Source: Streptomyces cucumeris (lineage in GTDB: Bacteria; Actinomycetota; Actinomycetes; Streptomycetales; Streptomycetaceae). From it: DNA of 64,000 nucleotides. The position numbers and the translations under genes were made by a program. The notes under the pieces are model-generated. The model made no database searches and was not told the origin of the DNA. It worked only from the letters and a program-made list of their open reading frames with translations. The stretch is from assembly GCF_024295805.1 (NCBI RefSeq), contig NZ_JANCLX010000001.1, forward strand, positions 359,901 to 423,900, given 5' to 3'. Position 1 is the stretch's first letter, and each line of letters begins with the position of its first letter. Below, piece after piece: positions 1-15,000 of this stretch.

Positions 1-3000
1 ATCGTCCTTCTTGAACTGCTCATTGCCGTTGAGCGGAGTGAAGTGCCCCGCGGCCCACTGGCCTTCGCCGCGGTGGCGTCCGGCCTTGCGGCGGGGTGAT
101 GCGCTTGCGCGTTCCGGGGTGGCGGCCATGGCGGTGTGTCCTTCTGAGCGGCTCGGTGCGGCGGATGGTGCTCGCGCGCACCCTCTGACCTGCGATTCTG
201 CGCAGGCGGGCACGGCGCTTCGGCGGTACCGGGTGCGGTGGTGCGGCGGGGGAGGTCCCACAGCCGCGCCCGCCCACGTCGTCGGGGGCGGTGGTCGGGG
301 GCGTCGGGGACGGTGAGGTGCTGCCCGGGGCCTCGGGGCCCTGAAGAGGTGCGGGTCAGCCCACCGGACAGATCGCGCTGGACATGCGGCCGAGGTCGAC
401 GTGGCGTCGACTCACCAAGGCAATTCCAGCTCGAGACATGGAGGAAGCGTGGCACGGTGGTCTCGGAGGAGTCCACCGTCATCCACTATCTGGACGCTAG
501 TGTCTTGTATGGCGAGACGTTGTGGTGTGGGTCACCCCTCCGTCTCGGTGGCGACGTCGAAGACCCGGAAGCCGCGCCGCTGGTAGTTGTCCAGCGCGTA
601 CGGCCCGTCCTTGCTGCAGGTGTGCACCCACACCCGCTTGGTCGGCGGCCGGCCCGGCAGTCGCTCGCCCTGGTCCCAGGCGCGGCGGATGCCCCAGGTC
701 AGCAGATGGCCGCCGATCCGCCGGCCGCGGAAGGCGGGCAGCAGTCCGAAGTAGAGGATCTCGACCACGCCGTCGTCCTGGCGCTCCAGCTCGATGTACC
801 CGGCCGGGGTGCCGTGCTCGTACGCCACCCAGGTCTCCACACCGGGCCGGTCCAGATGCTCCTGCCAGTGCTCGTGCGACCACGCCAGCCGGTCGGTCCA
901 GGAGACGTCGGCGCCGATGGAGGTGTAGAGGAAGCGGCTGAACTCCGGGCTCGGCACCTCCGCCCGGACGATCCGTACCCCCGCCTCGGCCGCGGGCTCC
1001 CGCGCCGGACTGAGGTCGGCGGGCGAGGTCTGCTCCAAGGACCACGTGGTCACTGTGATGCTCATGGTGGACAGACAACCACGGACCGGGGGGACGGCCG
1101 GGAGCCGGGCGGTGGCCGCGGCAAGCGGTTGCCGGAACCGGTGGACGGCGGGCCGTTCATGGGCCACCGTGGGAGCGCTCTTTTGACATGTCTCGCGCAG
1201 GCGGCACGCACCCCGCCGCCCGTGCCGGAGGAACGGCGCCGCGTCCCGGGGAGACCCACGGTCCGCCCCGGTGATCCCACTGATCCGTCTGATCCGACGA
1301 CGAGGGAGATCACTCCATGATCCGCACCCGCACCGGCACCCGGGCCGCCGCCCTGCTCGGCGGCGCGCTCCTCGCGGCCACCGGTCTCGTCACCGCCCAG
1401 GGCGCGGTGGCCGCTCCCGCCCCGGTGTCCGCCACCGCGCCGACGGCCGTCACCGCCCCGGGCGCCGCGGCCGTCACCAAGCTCAGCCACGCCGACGCGA
1501 CCGCGCGCCTGCGTGCCGCGGGGGTCGGCTGGACCTCCAGCGGCGGCTGCTCGGACCGCAACAGGCCGACCTGTACCTCGTTCGAGCAGGTCAACCTGGC
1601 CACCATCCAGGGCGCGACCACCCTCGAACAGGGCAGCGGCTGCGCCCTCACCATCACCGGCGGCACCGAGACCGGACACGCCTCCGGCACCTACAGCCAC
1701 TGGAACGGCTACAAGCTGGACTTCAGCCCGACGAGCTGCCTCAGCGGCTACATCACCCGCACCTTCACCAACATCGGCCCGCGGCCGGGCGACGGGGCCC
1801 AGCAGTACCGCTCCGGCGCGGGCAACATCTACGCCCGCGAGAGCAACCACTGGGACGTGCTCTTCTACAACTGCGGCGGCTGCTGACACCGGCCCGCGCC
1901 TCGGCCCGGTTGCAACGCGGCGCAACCTTTGCGCCCGTCCGCATCCGGGCGGACAGTGGGCCCGGCGGGCGGAGGGTGGTGCCGAGTCGGCGCGGCATCC
2001 CCTCCGCCGTCGCACGGGCGGACACCCTGATGGCCCCCTGCGCGGGGAACCGCGCGGGGCGCGCCATGGGCGCGCGGGCCGGTCGCCGGGTGAGCCGGGG
2101 TGAAACCGCCCGATACGGTGAGAAGGTGCAGCCCGCGAAAGAACTGTCCAAGCCGTCCGGCCGGCTCCACAAGGCCCGTGCCCTCTACCGCAATGTCTCC
2201 AAGCGCAGGATGGTCTGGCTGCTGCTCAAGGACACCGTCAACTCCTGCATGGAGCACCGGGTCACCGGGCTGGCGGCCGAGGCGGCCTTCTTCACGCTGC
2301 TGTCCCTGCCGCCGCTGCTCCTGGGCCTGATCGGGCTGCTCGGCTACTTCGACGCCTGGACCGACACCGAGACGGTGGCGACCATCCGGCAGAACATCCT
2401 GGACGCCTCCGGGGCCGTCCTGTCCGACCAGGGCGTCAAGCAGATCGCCCGGCCGCTGCTGGACGACGTCATCGAGGGCGGCCGCCCCGATGTGATCTCG
2501 CTCGGCTTCGCCATCGCCCTGTGGTCCGGCTCCCGCGCGGTGAACGTCTTCGTGGACACCATCACCATCATGTACGGGCTGGAGGGGCGCCGCGGGATCG
2601 TCAGGACCCGGCTGCTGGCCTTCCTCCTCTACCTGGTCGCGCTGGTCGTCGGAGCGGTGGCGCTGCCGCTGATGGTCATCGGGCCGGAGACGGTGGTGGA
2701 CCTCCTCCCGGCCAGCGGCGGTCTGGTCCAGATCCTGTACTGGCCCGTGGTGATCCTGCTGTCGGTCGCCTTCCTCACCACGCTGTACCACGTGTCGGTG
2801 CCGGTCCGTTCGCCCTGGCGCGAGGACGTCCCCGGCGCTCTGGTGGCCCTCACCATGTGGGTGCTCGGCAGCTTCCTGCTGCGCATCTACCTGGTGCACA
2901 CCGTGGAGGGCCCGACGATCTACGGCTCGCTGGCCGCGCCGGTCGCCGTACTGCTGTGGATCGGGGTGTCCGCCTTCGCGGTGCTGGTGGGGGCGGCCGT

Positions 3001-6000
3001 CAACGCCGCGATCGACCGGGTCTGGCCGTCGGTGGCCACCGCCGCGGGGCGCGCCGAGCAGGCCGCCCGGGTCCGGGAGCAGACGGCCCGGCTGCGTTCC
3101 CGGGACCAGCGCACCGCGGACGACGGCGCGGCCGAGATCACCCCGCCGTCGGAGTTCCCCGAGCGGTGGGCCCAGTTCCTGCCGCACGAGGACCTCCGGG
3201 CGCGGCTGCACGGCAGGCGGGAGACGGCGGAGCGGACCGGGAACGGCGCCGCGAAGCCCACGGGAAAGCGCACGGAGGATCCCGCCGAGAAGCCCGCCGG
3301 GCGGGCGGCCGGGAACGGCGACGGGCGGACGGCGCACCCGGAGAAGCCCGGACGCGCGCCCCGGCAGGGGCCGCGGCGGCCCGAGGCCGACACCGCGGCG
3401 GACGGATCCGCGGAAACCACGTCGGAGAGCACCGCGGAGGGCGGCCGGCGCGCCGGAACACCGCCGTCCTAGCCCCACCACCGACGGACGAGACGTTCCG
3501 TCTTGCCAATGCGACACCCGCTGGGTAGGGTTCACACCATCGAAGCGAGACGGACCGTATCGTTTCGTTTCATTACCGCCGAGAACCCGAGAACCCGAGG
3601 AGCCGCATCTCCATGACCATCACCCCCGCCGCAGGCCGCGTCTGGTTCATCACCGGTGCGAGCCGGGGACTGGGCCGGGCCTTCACCGAGGCCGCCCTCG
3701 CGGCGGGCGACCGCGTCGTCGCCGTCGCCCGCACCCTCACCACCCTCGAGCCGCTGGCCGCCGAGCACGGCGACCGGCTGCTCACCCTCCCGCTGGACGT
3801 CTCCGACCGGGCGGCCGTCCACACCACCGTCGATACCGCCGTCCGCCACTTCGGCCGTCTGGACATCGTCGTGAACAACGCCGGGTTCCTCGCCATGGGG
3901 ATGGTCGAGGAGTTCGGCGAGGCCGAGGCCCGCGCCCAGATGGACACCAACTTCTTCGGCGCCCTGTGGGTCAGCCAGGCCGTTCTGCCCACCCTGCGCG
4001 CCCGGGGCAGCGGTCATCTCGTCCAGATCTCCAGCGTCGGCGCACTGGGCGGCCATCCCCTCACCGGGCTCTACAGCGCCAGCAAGTTCGCCCTGGAGGG
4101 AATGAGCGAGGCGCTGGCGGCCGAGGCGGCGCCCTTCGGTGTCAAGGTCACCCTCGTGGAGCCCGGCGGCTACTGGACCGACCTCTACACCACCGGTCTG
4201 GCCGCCACCGAGCCGATGGACGCCTACGCGCCGCTCCGCGCCGAACTGGAGAAGCGGTTCGCCGAATCCTCGATCGACAGCCTGCCCCATCTGGCGGCCG
4301 AGGCCGTGCTGAAGCTGGTGGACAGCGATGACCCGCCGCTGCGGCTGCTGCTCGGCAGCGCCGTCTACGACCTGGCCTTCGACATCTCCCGCCGCCGTAT
4401 GGACACCTGGGCGGCCTGGGAGGAGACCAGCCGCGCCGCCGAACGCGCCGTCGAGGCACCCGAGGACTACGGGGTGCCCGCCGCCGGGGCGATCTGATCC
4501 GGCTCCGTAGGCACGCGGGAAAACCCGTGGTGCCGATCCGGCCGCCCCACTACAGTGATGCCGACCCGATCCGGTGGCCGTCCGGCCGCCGCGGTCCGAT
4601 ACGAGACGTGCGAGAAGGAGGTGTGACCGATGGCTGTCTTTGCGCTGGGCGCTGCCCGCAATCAGGAGTTCATCACGTCCACCTCCGTGGCCTCCGGCTG
4701 ATCCCACGTCATTCCTCCGCGCCGAGCGGCGCGTGCCGGGGCCACCCTTGCGAAGGGTCACCCCTTGTCATCCTCTTTCGCTTCACCGTCCTCCCTCCTG
4801 GGCACCTCCGAGGACCCGCTCGCCCCGTACGGCTGGGACGAGGACTGGGAGGCCGTGTTCGCCCCGTACGCCGAGCGGGGGCTGCTGCCCGGCCGGGTCA
4901 TCCGGGTGGACCGCGGCCAGTGCGACGTCATCACCCGCGCGGGCACCGTGCGGGCCGACACCGAACTGGTCACGCCCCACGACCCGATGCGCATCGTGTG
5001 CACCGGTGACTGGGCCGCCGTCGACCCCGGCGGCGACCCGCGCTATGTGCGGACGCTGCTGCCGCGGCGCACCGCCCTGGTGCGCTCCACCTCCTCCAAG
5101 CGGTCCGACGGCCAGGTGCTGGCCGCCAATGTCGACCACGCCGTGATCGCCGTCTCCCTCGCCACCGAGTTCGACCTGGGCCGCCTGGAGCGGTTCGTGG
5201 CCCTGGCCTGGGAGAGCGGTGCCCAGCCGCTGGTCGTCCTCACCAAGGCCGACCTGGTGCCCGAGCCCGCCACGCTCGGCCACCTCGTCGACGACGCCGA
5301 GACGGCCGCCCCCGGTGTCCAGGTGCTGCCCGTCAGCTCCGCCACGGGGGAGGGGCTGGACGTGCTGTCCGCCGTGCTCTCCTCCGGCACCGCGGTACTG
5401 CTCGGCCAGTCAGGGGCGGGCAAGTCCACCCTGGCCAACGCGTTGATCGGGGAGTCCGTCCAGGAGGTGCAGGAGATCCGGGACAGTGACGGCAAGGGCC
5501 GTCACACCACGACCACCCGTGATCTGCTGCCGCTGCCCTGGGGCGGTGCGCTCATCGACACCCCGGGGCTGCGCGGGGTGGGGCTGTGGGACGCCGGAAG
5601 CGGTGTCTCCCAGGCGTTCGCCGAGATCGAGGCGCTCGCCGAGGAATGTCGCTTCCACGACTGCGCCCACCGCACGGAACCCGGGTGCGCGGTGCTCACC
5701 GCCGTCGAGGACGGCTCACTGCCGGACCGGCGGCTGGAGAGCTACCGCAAGCTGCTGCGGGAGAACGAACGCCTCGCGGCCCGGACCGACGCCCGGCTGC
5801 GGGCCGAGATCCGGCGGGACTGGAAGCAGAAGCAGGCGACCGGACGGCATCTGGCGGAGCTCAAGCGCGGACCGCTGCGCAAGCCGTAGCGCAGACCACC
5901 GCAGTGGCCCCGCGCCCCTCCTCGGGGGCGCGGGGCCTTCGCCGTCGCCGCCGCCGTGTCATGACGGAACGGCGCGGGATGCCGATTCGGGTGGCTCCGC

Positions 6001-9000
6001 GCGGTTACTCGGCACCAGGATGTCCCCAGGGGCACCCGGGGGTGCGGGGTGCCACACGGTCGATCACACCGCCGGATCCGGCAGAGAGCGGGTTGCGATG
6101 AACGACGCCATGGACGAGTACGACGTCGTGGTCCTGGGCGCGGGCCCGGTCGGCGAGAACCTGGCGGACCGCAGCCGCGCCGCCGGGCTCTCCACGGCCA
6201 TCGTGGAGAGCGAACTGGTCGGCGGCGAATGCTCGTACTGGGCCTGCATCCCCAGCAAGGCACTGCTGCGCCCGGTCATCGCCCGCGCCGACGCGCGCCG
6301 CGCCCCCGGGCTGCGCCAGGCGGTGGGCGGTCCGCTGGACGACGCCGCGGTCTTCGCCCACCGTGACTACTTCGTCTCCGACTGGAAGGACGACGGCCAG
6401 ATCGGCTGGCTGGACTCGGCGGGTATCGACCTGCTCCGCGGCCACGGGCGGCTGACCGGTCCGCGCCAGGTCACGGTCACCGGCCCGGACGGACAGCAGC
6501 GCGTCGTCACCGCGCGGCACGCGGTCGGCCTGTGCACCGGCAGCCGGGCCGCCCTGCCGGACATCCCCGGACTCGCCGAGGCCCGCCCCTGGACCAGCCG
6601 TGAGGCGACGAGCTCGTCCACCGTGCCGCGGCGGCTGGCCGTGGTGGGCGGTGGGGTGGTGGCCGTCGAGATGGCCACCGCGTGGAACGCCTTCGGCTCC
6701 GAGGTGACCATGCTGATCCGCGGCACCGGGCTGCTGGAGCGGATGGAGCCGTTCGCGGGCGAGCAGGTGGCCGAGGCGCTGACCGAGGCCGGGGTGAAGA
6801 TCCGCACCGGTACGTCGGTGACGGGCGTACGGCGAGACGGTACGGACGGGCCGGTCACGCTCACCCTCGAGGGCGGCGAGAGCGTCGAGGCGGACGAGGT
6901 GCTGTTCGCCACCGGCCGGGCGCCGCGCACCGACGACGTGGGCCTGGAGACGATCGGGCTGCGGCCCGGGAGCTGGCTGGACGTGGACGACACCCTCCGG
7001 GTGCGCGATGTGCCCGGCGGCTGGCTGTACGCCGTGGGCGATGTGAACCACCGCGCGCTCCTCACCCACCAGGGCAAGTACCAGGCCAGGATCGCGGGCG
7101 CGGCGATCGGCGCGCGGGCGCAGGGCGTGCCGCTGCTGGAGACCGACCGCTGGGGCGCGCATGCGGCGACCGCGGACACCGCGGCCGTACCGCAGGTGGT
7201 CTTCACCGACCCCGAGGTCGGCGCGGTCGGGCTGACCGCGGCCGAGGCCGAGGCGCAGGGGCGCAGCGTCCGGGTCGTCGACTACGACCTGGGCCAGGTG
7301 TCGGGCGCGGCCCTCTACGCGGACGGCTACCGGGGCCGGGCGCGGATGATCGTTGACCTGGACCGGGGCCATCTGATCGGCGTCACCTTCGTGGGCCCGG
7401 GGGTGGGGGAACTGGTGCACTCGGCCACGGTGGCGGTGGCGGGCGAGGTACCGGTGGAACGGCTGTGGCACGCGGTTCCGTCGTTCCCGACGATGAGCGA
7501 GATCTGGCTGCGGCTGCTGGAGGCGTATCGCGGCTAGCCGCGTCAGCCGGGGTTCGCCTCGCCCCGCCGGCCCGCTGCGAGGCCGGTCCGGCCGTGCGGT
7601 TGACCACGCGCAGTGGTGCGGTGGGGGCTGGTGGTTCTCACCGCACCATGTGGGGCGCGCGGGGGCGCCGGGTTTCACTCCGGTGCGCCCCCGGCCGTCC
7701 TCCACGGTGCCCTCGGCGGCCCTGGCGGGTCAGTGCACGACGACCATCGCCACCCAGCCGCCCGCGACCAGCAGACACGCGAACAGCTCGACCAGCACGC
7801 TGGTGCCGATCGCCCGCATCACCGTCCGCGTCGACACCCACGCCTCCCCGTGTCCGCCCAGCCGGTGCCGCTCCGCGCCGTAGATCCCGGCCACGAAGCC
7901 GATGGGCGCGCCGATCACCGGGAGTACGAAGAAGCCGACGATGCCCGCGATCCCGGCCAGCAGGAACGTCCGCCGGGTGATGCCCGCCCCGCGCATCCGG
8001 CGGGCGGGCAGCAGCCATTTCACGGCCTGCTCGAGCAGCAGCAGCGCGGTGGCCCCGGCCAGAAAGGCCCAGGCCGGGCCGGTCTTCTCGGTGAGTGACC
8101 ACCACAGCGCCGCGGCCCACACGATGACCGGGCCGGGCAGTCCCGGTACGACCACGCCGACCAGGCCCAGCAGCATGACCAGGCCGCACAGGACCAGCTG
8201 CCACGTCGCCATGTCACCAGGCTGCCGGACGCGACGGCCGAACGCCCACGGGCCGCGGCGTGGTGTTGCCGTGAAGCCTTGCTGTGGACAATGTGGGGAT
8301 GAGCCAGCAGGGGGACAAGCGCGGTCACGAGGACGACTGGTGGGGCGAGTTGTACGACCCGCGTCGGGCCGACGCGGGACCCGCCGCGGCGACGGACTCC
8401 GTCGACGACCGGTTCGACTCGGCCGCCCGCACACTCGGCTGCCGCCCCGGCGGCACCGGGACGCGGCCCGCCGCGGGGGCTCCGTGGGGGTCGCGGGAGG
8501 AGCGGGGCGGTGCCGCACCGGGGCCGGACGCCGCCGAGGGAGGTGGCCCGCAGGGGTGGCGATCTCCCCGCGGTGAAGGCCCCGGCGCCGCACCGCCCCC
8601 CAACCCCGCCCCGGCCCCGCCCGCCCCCGACGGCAGTCCGGACTCCGCCGCCCGCGACGGCCGGGATACCGCCGCTCGATCCGCCCCGGCCCCGTCCGCC
8701 CGCAACGGTGATCCGGGATCCACATCCGGCGGGCCCGCTTCCACCGGGCGGGATCCTTCCGCTCGGTCGGATCCAGCCGCGTCCGGGCCGCCGGGGCCGG
8801 GCCCGGCGTCCGGTAGTGGCAGTCCGGACTCTGCCGCCCGGCCGGACCCAGGTGCGTCTGACGGCCGAGGCGCTGCCGGTCGGCCCGATGCCGCCTCGTC
8901 CATCCGTAACGGTGGTCCGGGGTCCAGGTCCGAGCCGACGGGGCCGGACCCGTCCGCCCGTAGCGGCTCCGGCGCGGCCGGCCGCAGTCCGGGTGAGGTA

Positions 9001-12000
9001 TGGCCCCGTCCGGGCGCCTCCGCCCCCGCCGGGGCCCACGGCACCGGTACCGCCTCGCCGCGGTCGTCGGGGCGGCCGCCCGGCGGGGCCGCGGCGCGGC
9101 CGTGGCGGGCGGCTGAGGTCGGGTTCGTGGGGAACGGGCCGCCGACCTACGAGGGCGAGCCGACGACCCTGCCCGTCGCCGATCCGGAGGAGCTCGGCGA
9201 GCTGGTGCCCGACACCGTGCTGGACGGCGCCCGCTACGGCACGTTCACCCTCCGCGCCGCCTCGTTGCGCGGCGATTCGGCCCGCTATCGCGGGGAGTCC
9301 CGCCGGGACGCGTTGCTGACCGCGCGGTTCGGGACCGGCGACAGCGCCCTGGTGCTGGTCGTCGTGGCCGGTGGGGTGCGCGCGGCGCCCCGGTCGCAGC
9401 ACGCCGCGCGCGAGATGTGCGAGTGGATCGGCGGCGCGGTCGGCCGCAGCCGCGTCCGGCTGGCCGACGATCTGCACACCGCCGACCGCGGCGCCCTCAA
9501 GTCCGGGTTGCACCGGCTGACCGCGCGCGGCTACGGCAGGCTGCGCGCCCGCGCCACCACGCTGGGGCTGGACCCGGCCGAGTACACCGCCTCGGTGCGC
9601 TGTCTGCTGCTGCCCGCTCATCCGGCCTGCCGCACCCGGGTGTTCTTCGGCGTCGGCGGGGGAGGGGTGTTCCGGCTGCGCGCGGGCGGCTGGCAGGACT
9701 TGGAGCCCGCCCCGGGGGAACCGGACACCGCGAGCGGCCCGCCCCAGGCGCCGCCCCCGGAGCCGGGCACCCCTGAGCCCGGCACCCCGGAGTCGCACAT
9801 TCCGGAGCCACGCACCCCGGCCGCGTCCCCGCAGGACCCGGCATCCGCCCACGACATCACGCCGGGCACCCCCGTCGGCGGACCGTTCCTCTTCCGCGCC
9901 TCCGTCGCCCGTCCGGGCGACACCCTGCTGCTCTGCGGCGAGGGCCTCGCCGGACCCCTGCGCGGCGAAGCGGCGCTCGCCGACCACTTGGCCGAACGCT
10001 GGGCAGGGCCGGAACCGCCCGGGCTCGCCGCCTATCTCGCCGATGCCCAGACCCGGGTGAAGGGCTACGCCGACGACCGTACGGCGGTGGCCGTCTGGGA
10101 GGCGTGAGCGCGTCGTCCATGGGTTGATGGACGGGGGCGTACGGACCCCGGCGACCCAGGGCGGAAGGGACGAGGCACGCGATGGCCAAGCAGACGGTGG
10201 CGGAGCAATGCGTGGACATCCTGGTCCGCGCCGGGGTGCGACGGCTGTACGGGGTGGTCGGCGACAGCCTCAACCCCGTGGTGGACGCGGTCCGCCGCAA
10301 CGCCGCCATCGACTGGATCCAGGTGCGCCACGAGGAGACCGCCGCCTTCGCCGCGGGCGCCGAGGCCCAGCTCACCGGAACCCTCGCCGCCTGTGCGGGC
10401 TCCTGCGGCCCCGGAAACCTCCACCTCATCAACGGCCTCTACGACGCCCACCGCTCGATGGCACCGGTACTGGCCCTCGCCTCCCATATCCCCAGCAGCG
10501 AGATCGGCACCGGCTACTTCCAGGAGACCCATCCGGACCAGCTCTTCCGCGAGTGCAGCCACTACTGCGAGCTGATCTCCAGCCCCCAGCAGATGCCGCG
10601 GGTCCTGCAGACCGCAGTCCAGCACGCGATCGGCCGTGGCGGGGTCAGTGTGGTCACCCTGCCCGGTGACATCGCCGCCCGTCCGGCGCCCGAGCGCGCC
10701 GAGGAACATGCGCTGGTCACCTCGCGGCCCACGGTGCGGCCGGGCGACGCGGAGATCGACGAGCTGGCGCGCATGGTGGACGCGGCGGACCGGATCACGC
10801 TCTTCTGCGGCAGCGGCACCGCCGGGGCGCATGACGAGGTGATGGAGTTCGCGACACGGGTGAAGGCGCCGGTGGGCCACGCCCTGCGCGGCAAAGAATG
10901 GATCCAGTATCAAAATCCTTTTGACGTGGGCATGAGCGGACTGCTCGGCTACGGCGCGGCCTACGAGGCCACCCATGAATGCGATCTGCTGATGCTGTTG
11001 GGCACCGACTTCCCCTACGGCGCCTTCCTCCCGGACGACGTGACCACCGTGCAGGTCGATGTACGCCCCGAACACCTGGGCCGCCGCTCCAAACTGGACC
11101 TCGCGGTGTGGGGCGACGTCCGCGAGACACTGCGCTGTCTGACACCGAAGGTACGTCCCAAGACCGACGGCCGCTTCCTTGAGCGGATGCTGAAGAAGCA
11201 CGCGGAGGCGCTGGAGGGCGTGGTCCGGGCGTACACCCGCAAGGTCGAGAAGCACGTCCCGATCCACCCGGAGTACGTGGCCTCGGTGCTGGACGAGGAG
11301 GCCGCGGACGACGCGGTCTTCACCGTGGACACCGGGATGTGCAACGTCTGGGCGGCCCGTTACCTCACTCCCAACGGCCGCCGCCGGGTGATCGGTTCAT
11401 TCACCCACGGCTCGATGGCCAACGCGCTGCCGCAGGCCATCGGGGCCCAGTTCCTGGACCGCCGCCGCCAGGTGGTGTCGATGTCCGGGGACGGCGGATT
11501 CACCATGCTGATGGGCGACTTCCTCACCCTCGTCCAGTACGACCTGCCGGTGAAGGTGGTCCTGTTCAACAACTCCTCGCTGGGCATGGTCGAGCTGGAG
11601 ATGCTGGTGTCGGGGCTGCCCGCCTACGGCACCGGCAACCACAACCCCGACTTCGCGGCCCTCGCCGAGGCGGCCGGGGTCCACGCCGTGCGGGTGGAGA
11701 AGCCCAAACACCTGCGGTCGGCGCTGCGCGACATCCTGCGGCACAAGGGGCCCGCGCTCGTGGACGTGGTGACCGACCCCAACGCGCTGTCCATCCCGCC
11801 GAAGATCAGGGCCGAGATGGTGACCGGGTTCGCGCTGTCCGCCAGCAAGATGGTGCTGGACGGCGGCGTCGGCAGGATGGTGCAGATGGCCCGCTCCAAT
11901 CTGCGCAATGTGCCGCGCCCCTGACCGTCCGCACTCCACGGTCTACGCGGGACGCTCTCCCCACTGCGGTGTCGGCGGCTCCCCGGTGGGCCGGGTGATG

Positions 12001-15000
12001 GGCTTGCCCTCGGCCCAGTCGCGATAGCCGACCGTGAACGGGTCGTGGTCGTACCTCGCCAGGTAGCCGGTGTGCCGGACCGGGATCTCGAAGGTCATCT
12101 TCACGGGGAGGTAGGAGCGGTCGGTGGTGAGGGTGAAGGTGACCATGGCGTCCGCGGGCGCCTTGGTGAGGTAGGGCCGGTAGAAGAAGCCCCCGGCCGG
12201 GTCGTCGGCGAGGGCGCTCAGCGGGGCCCGGCCGGTCAGCACACGGGTTCCGGCGGTGCCGCGCTCGCGGAAGTCGCTTGCCCGGCGCAGCAGTTGCGCG
12301 GTGTTTGCGGGGGAGGCGATCCAGCGGGTCTGGAGGGCGTTGCCGACCCGGGAGTCCTGGCTGGCGGACGCCCGGTCGACGACGGTCGTGGGCCCGTAGG
12401 CCGAAGGGCCGGTCTCGGCCGGGGTGTTGTCGGGGGTGATCCAGGCGCGGTCGCCGATCACCACCACATCGGGCGGGAACCACGGGTCCTCACCGGGTTC
12501 GTAGAGCACATGCGTCGCCGCGGACACGGTGCCGTCGGCCGACATGTCGATACGGCCGCTCCCGTCGAACTGCGCGGGGTCGCTGATGTTGCGGGCCTGG
12601 ATGTCGAAGGTCACGAACTTCTTGCCGGTCATCGCCCGGGTGACGGAGGCGGCCACCCGGTCCTGGGCGCGGGCCGGTGGCGCGTCGTCACCGGTGGACC
12701 AGGCCCGCAGCGCGAGCAGCGCGACGACGCCCATGGTGGCGGCGACGGCCGCTGCGCCGATCCGGAGCGTACGCGGCCGCCGCGCGGCACCCGGTCCGCC
12801 GCCCGGCGGCGGGCCCGGGGGAGGCGGCGGGAGCGGGCTGTCCGAGGGGAGGGAGGCGGAGGCGTTGGCGGTGCGGATCCGGGCCTCGACACGGTCGCGC
12901 AGGGCCATTCCGGCGGCCACCGGCAGCAGGACGGGGGCGTAGGGGCGGATCAGCCGGGTCTTCGTCGCACGGCAGACGGCACAGTCGTCGCAGGTCCTGC
13001 AGGTGTCCATATGGCGCAGGATGCGCAGGCGCAGCACCTTGGTGAAGTTCTCGCCGTCCCAGGCGGCCTGATCCAGCAGCCGGGCCAGTTCGGGACAGTG
13101 CGGTCTGCCGTCCTTGGCCAGGACATAGGCGCCGAACCCCTTGGTCAGCCGCTGCTTGTTCTCCCAGGTGTCGTCGTTGGCCTCCTTCTCGCTGACGCCG
13201 AGGGCCGCTGCCAGGGCCTTGCCGCGGAGGTGCTGACGGGTGCTGAGCTGGAAGATCCGCCGCTGGGGCTCGGTGAAGCTCGCGGCGACCACGTCCAGGA
13301 TGCGGTCGACCTCGGCGAGCCGCGCCCGGCTCACCGACTCCCAGGTGTCGTCCGCCACCTCCGCCGGTAACCCGGGGCCGGCCGGGCCGCGTCGGCGCAG
13401 TTCCTCGGAGCAGCGGTGCCGGGCGATGCCGTACAGCCAGGCGCGCAGTTTGTGCGGCTCCCGTGGCGGCCGCCCCGCGTTCAGATCGTGGTACGCCGCG
13501 GTGAGGGCCGCCGTGGCGGCCGACTCGGCGGCGTCCGGATCGTCCGGCAGCAGCGACGCGCACCGGTACAGCACGGCGTCCGCGTGCCGTTCGTGGATCC
13601 GGGTGAACGCGGCCTCCCGGGCGGCGGTTCCGCGCGCCTGAAGGAAGGCGCGCACCAGTTCCGCGTCGCTCGTCCGGTCCGTGGCTCCGGTGTGCTCTAC
13701 AACGTCCTCCCCCACTTTTCGGGGGAGATTCCGCGCCCTCTCGCCCCAACCCTCCACACGGCGCCAGCCATGGGAGGAACCATGAACGTCCGCCGCCTCG
13801 CCGCCCCGGTCGCGGCGCTCCCCGCCGCGGTGGGGCTGGTGCTCCGGCGCGCACCGGAGCTGCCACGGCTGTACCGGACGCGTTACTTCACACGCCGGGT
13901 CACGGACGGTGTCGCACGGGCCGACGGCGCCCGGGACACGGGCGCCTCGCCGTCCCCGTCCCCGTCGCCGAACGGCACACCGCCGACGACGAGGAACATA
14001 GCGTGAGATGAAAGGGCAAGACAGGTATTCGGCCGATGTGGGGGAGATCGACCGCCTGGACGGCTCCCTCCACCGCGGATGGCTACCCGGACACCGGCCG
14101 CAGCCGCAGGGTGAGGATCTGGTGCGGACGCAGGGCCAGACTCAGCCCCGCGGCACCGGCCGCGGCGGGCCGCAGCGGCCGCTCCAGCAGATCGGTCACC
14201 TCCGCCCGGGTCACCGGGAATCCGGTGACCAGCGTGCCCGCCGCCCGGCCGCCGTGCGACTCGTACAGCCGCACCACCACATCGCCGCTGCGGTCCTCGG
14301 CCAGCTTGACCGACTCCACCGTGATCGCCGGGTTGTCCACCGAGACCAGCGGCGCCAGTGCCGCGGGACCGGAGGGCAGCGGGCGCAGCGGCAGGTTGAG
14401 CGCCAGCCCGCCGGCGACCGCGTCCCCCACGTCCGCGCCCGGCAGCAGGGCGTAGCGGAACCGGTGGGTGCCGAGGTCGGTCTCCGGGTCCGGGCTGTGC
14501 GGGGCGCGCAGCAGCGTCAGCCGTACGGTCGTGCCGAGCACCTCATGCCCGTCGCCGTCCGCCGCCTCGCCCTCCTCCCTGTCCGGCACCCGGTGCGCGG
14601 TGCGGGTCACCTCGTGGCCGTACGTCGAGTCGTTGAGCAGCGCCGCCCCGTACCCGGGCTCGGCCACCCGCAGCCAGCGGTGGGCGCAGATCTCGAAACG
14701 GGCCGCGTCCCAGCCGGTGTTGGTGTGGGTCGCGCGGTCCACATGGCCGAACTGGATCTCCGCGGTGGACACCCGGGCATGCACATCCAGCGGGAACGCG
14801 GCCTTGAGGACCTTCTCCGACTCCTGCCAGTCCACCTCGGTGGCGATGTCGAGACGGCGGCTGCCCGCGGCCAGGGTGAGGTCCTGGACCACCCGTGAGG
14901 CGCCGAAGGAACGCACCACGCGCACCGTGGCCCGCAGCGGTCCGGACTCGGTCAGCTCGACGTGCTCGGCGTCGGTCAGGTCGGTGCGGGTGCGGCGGTA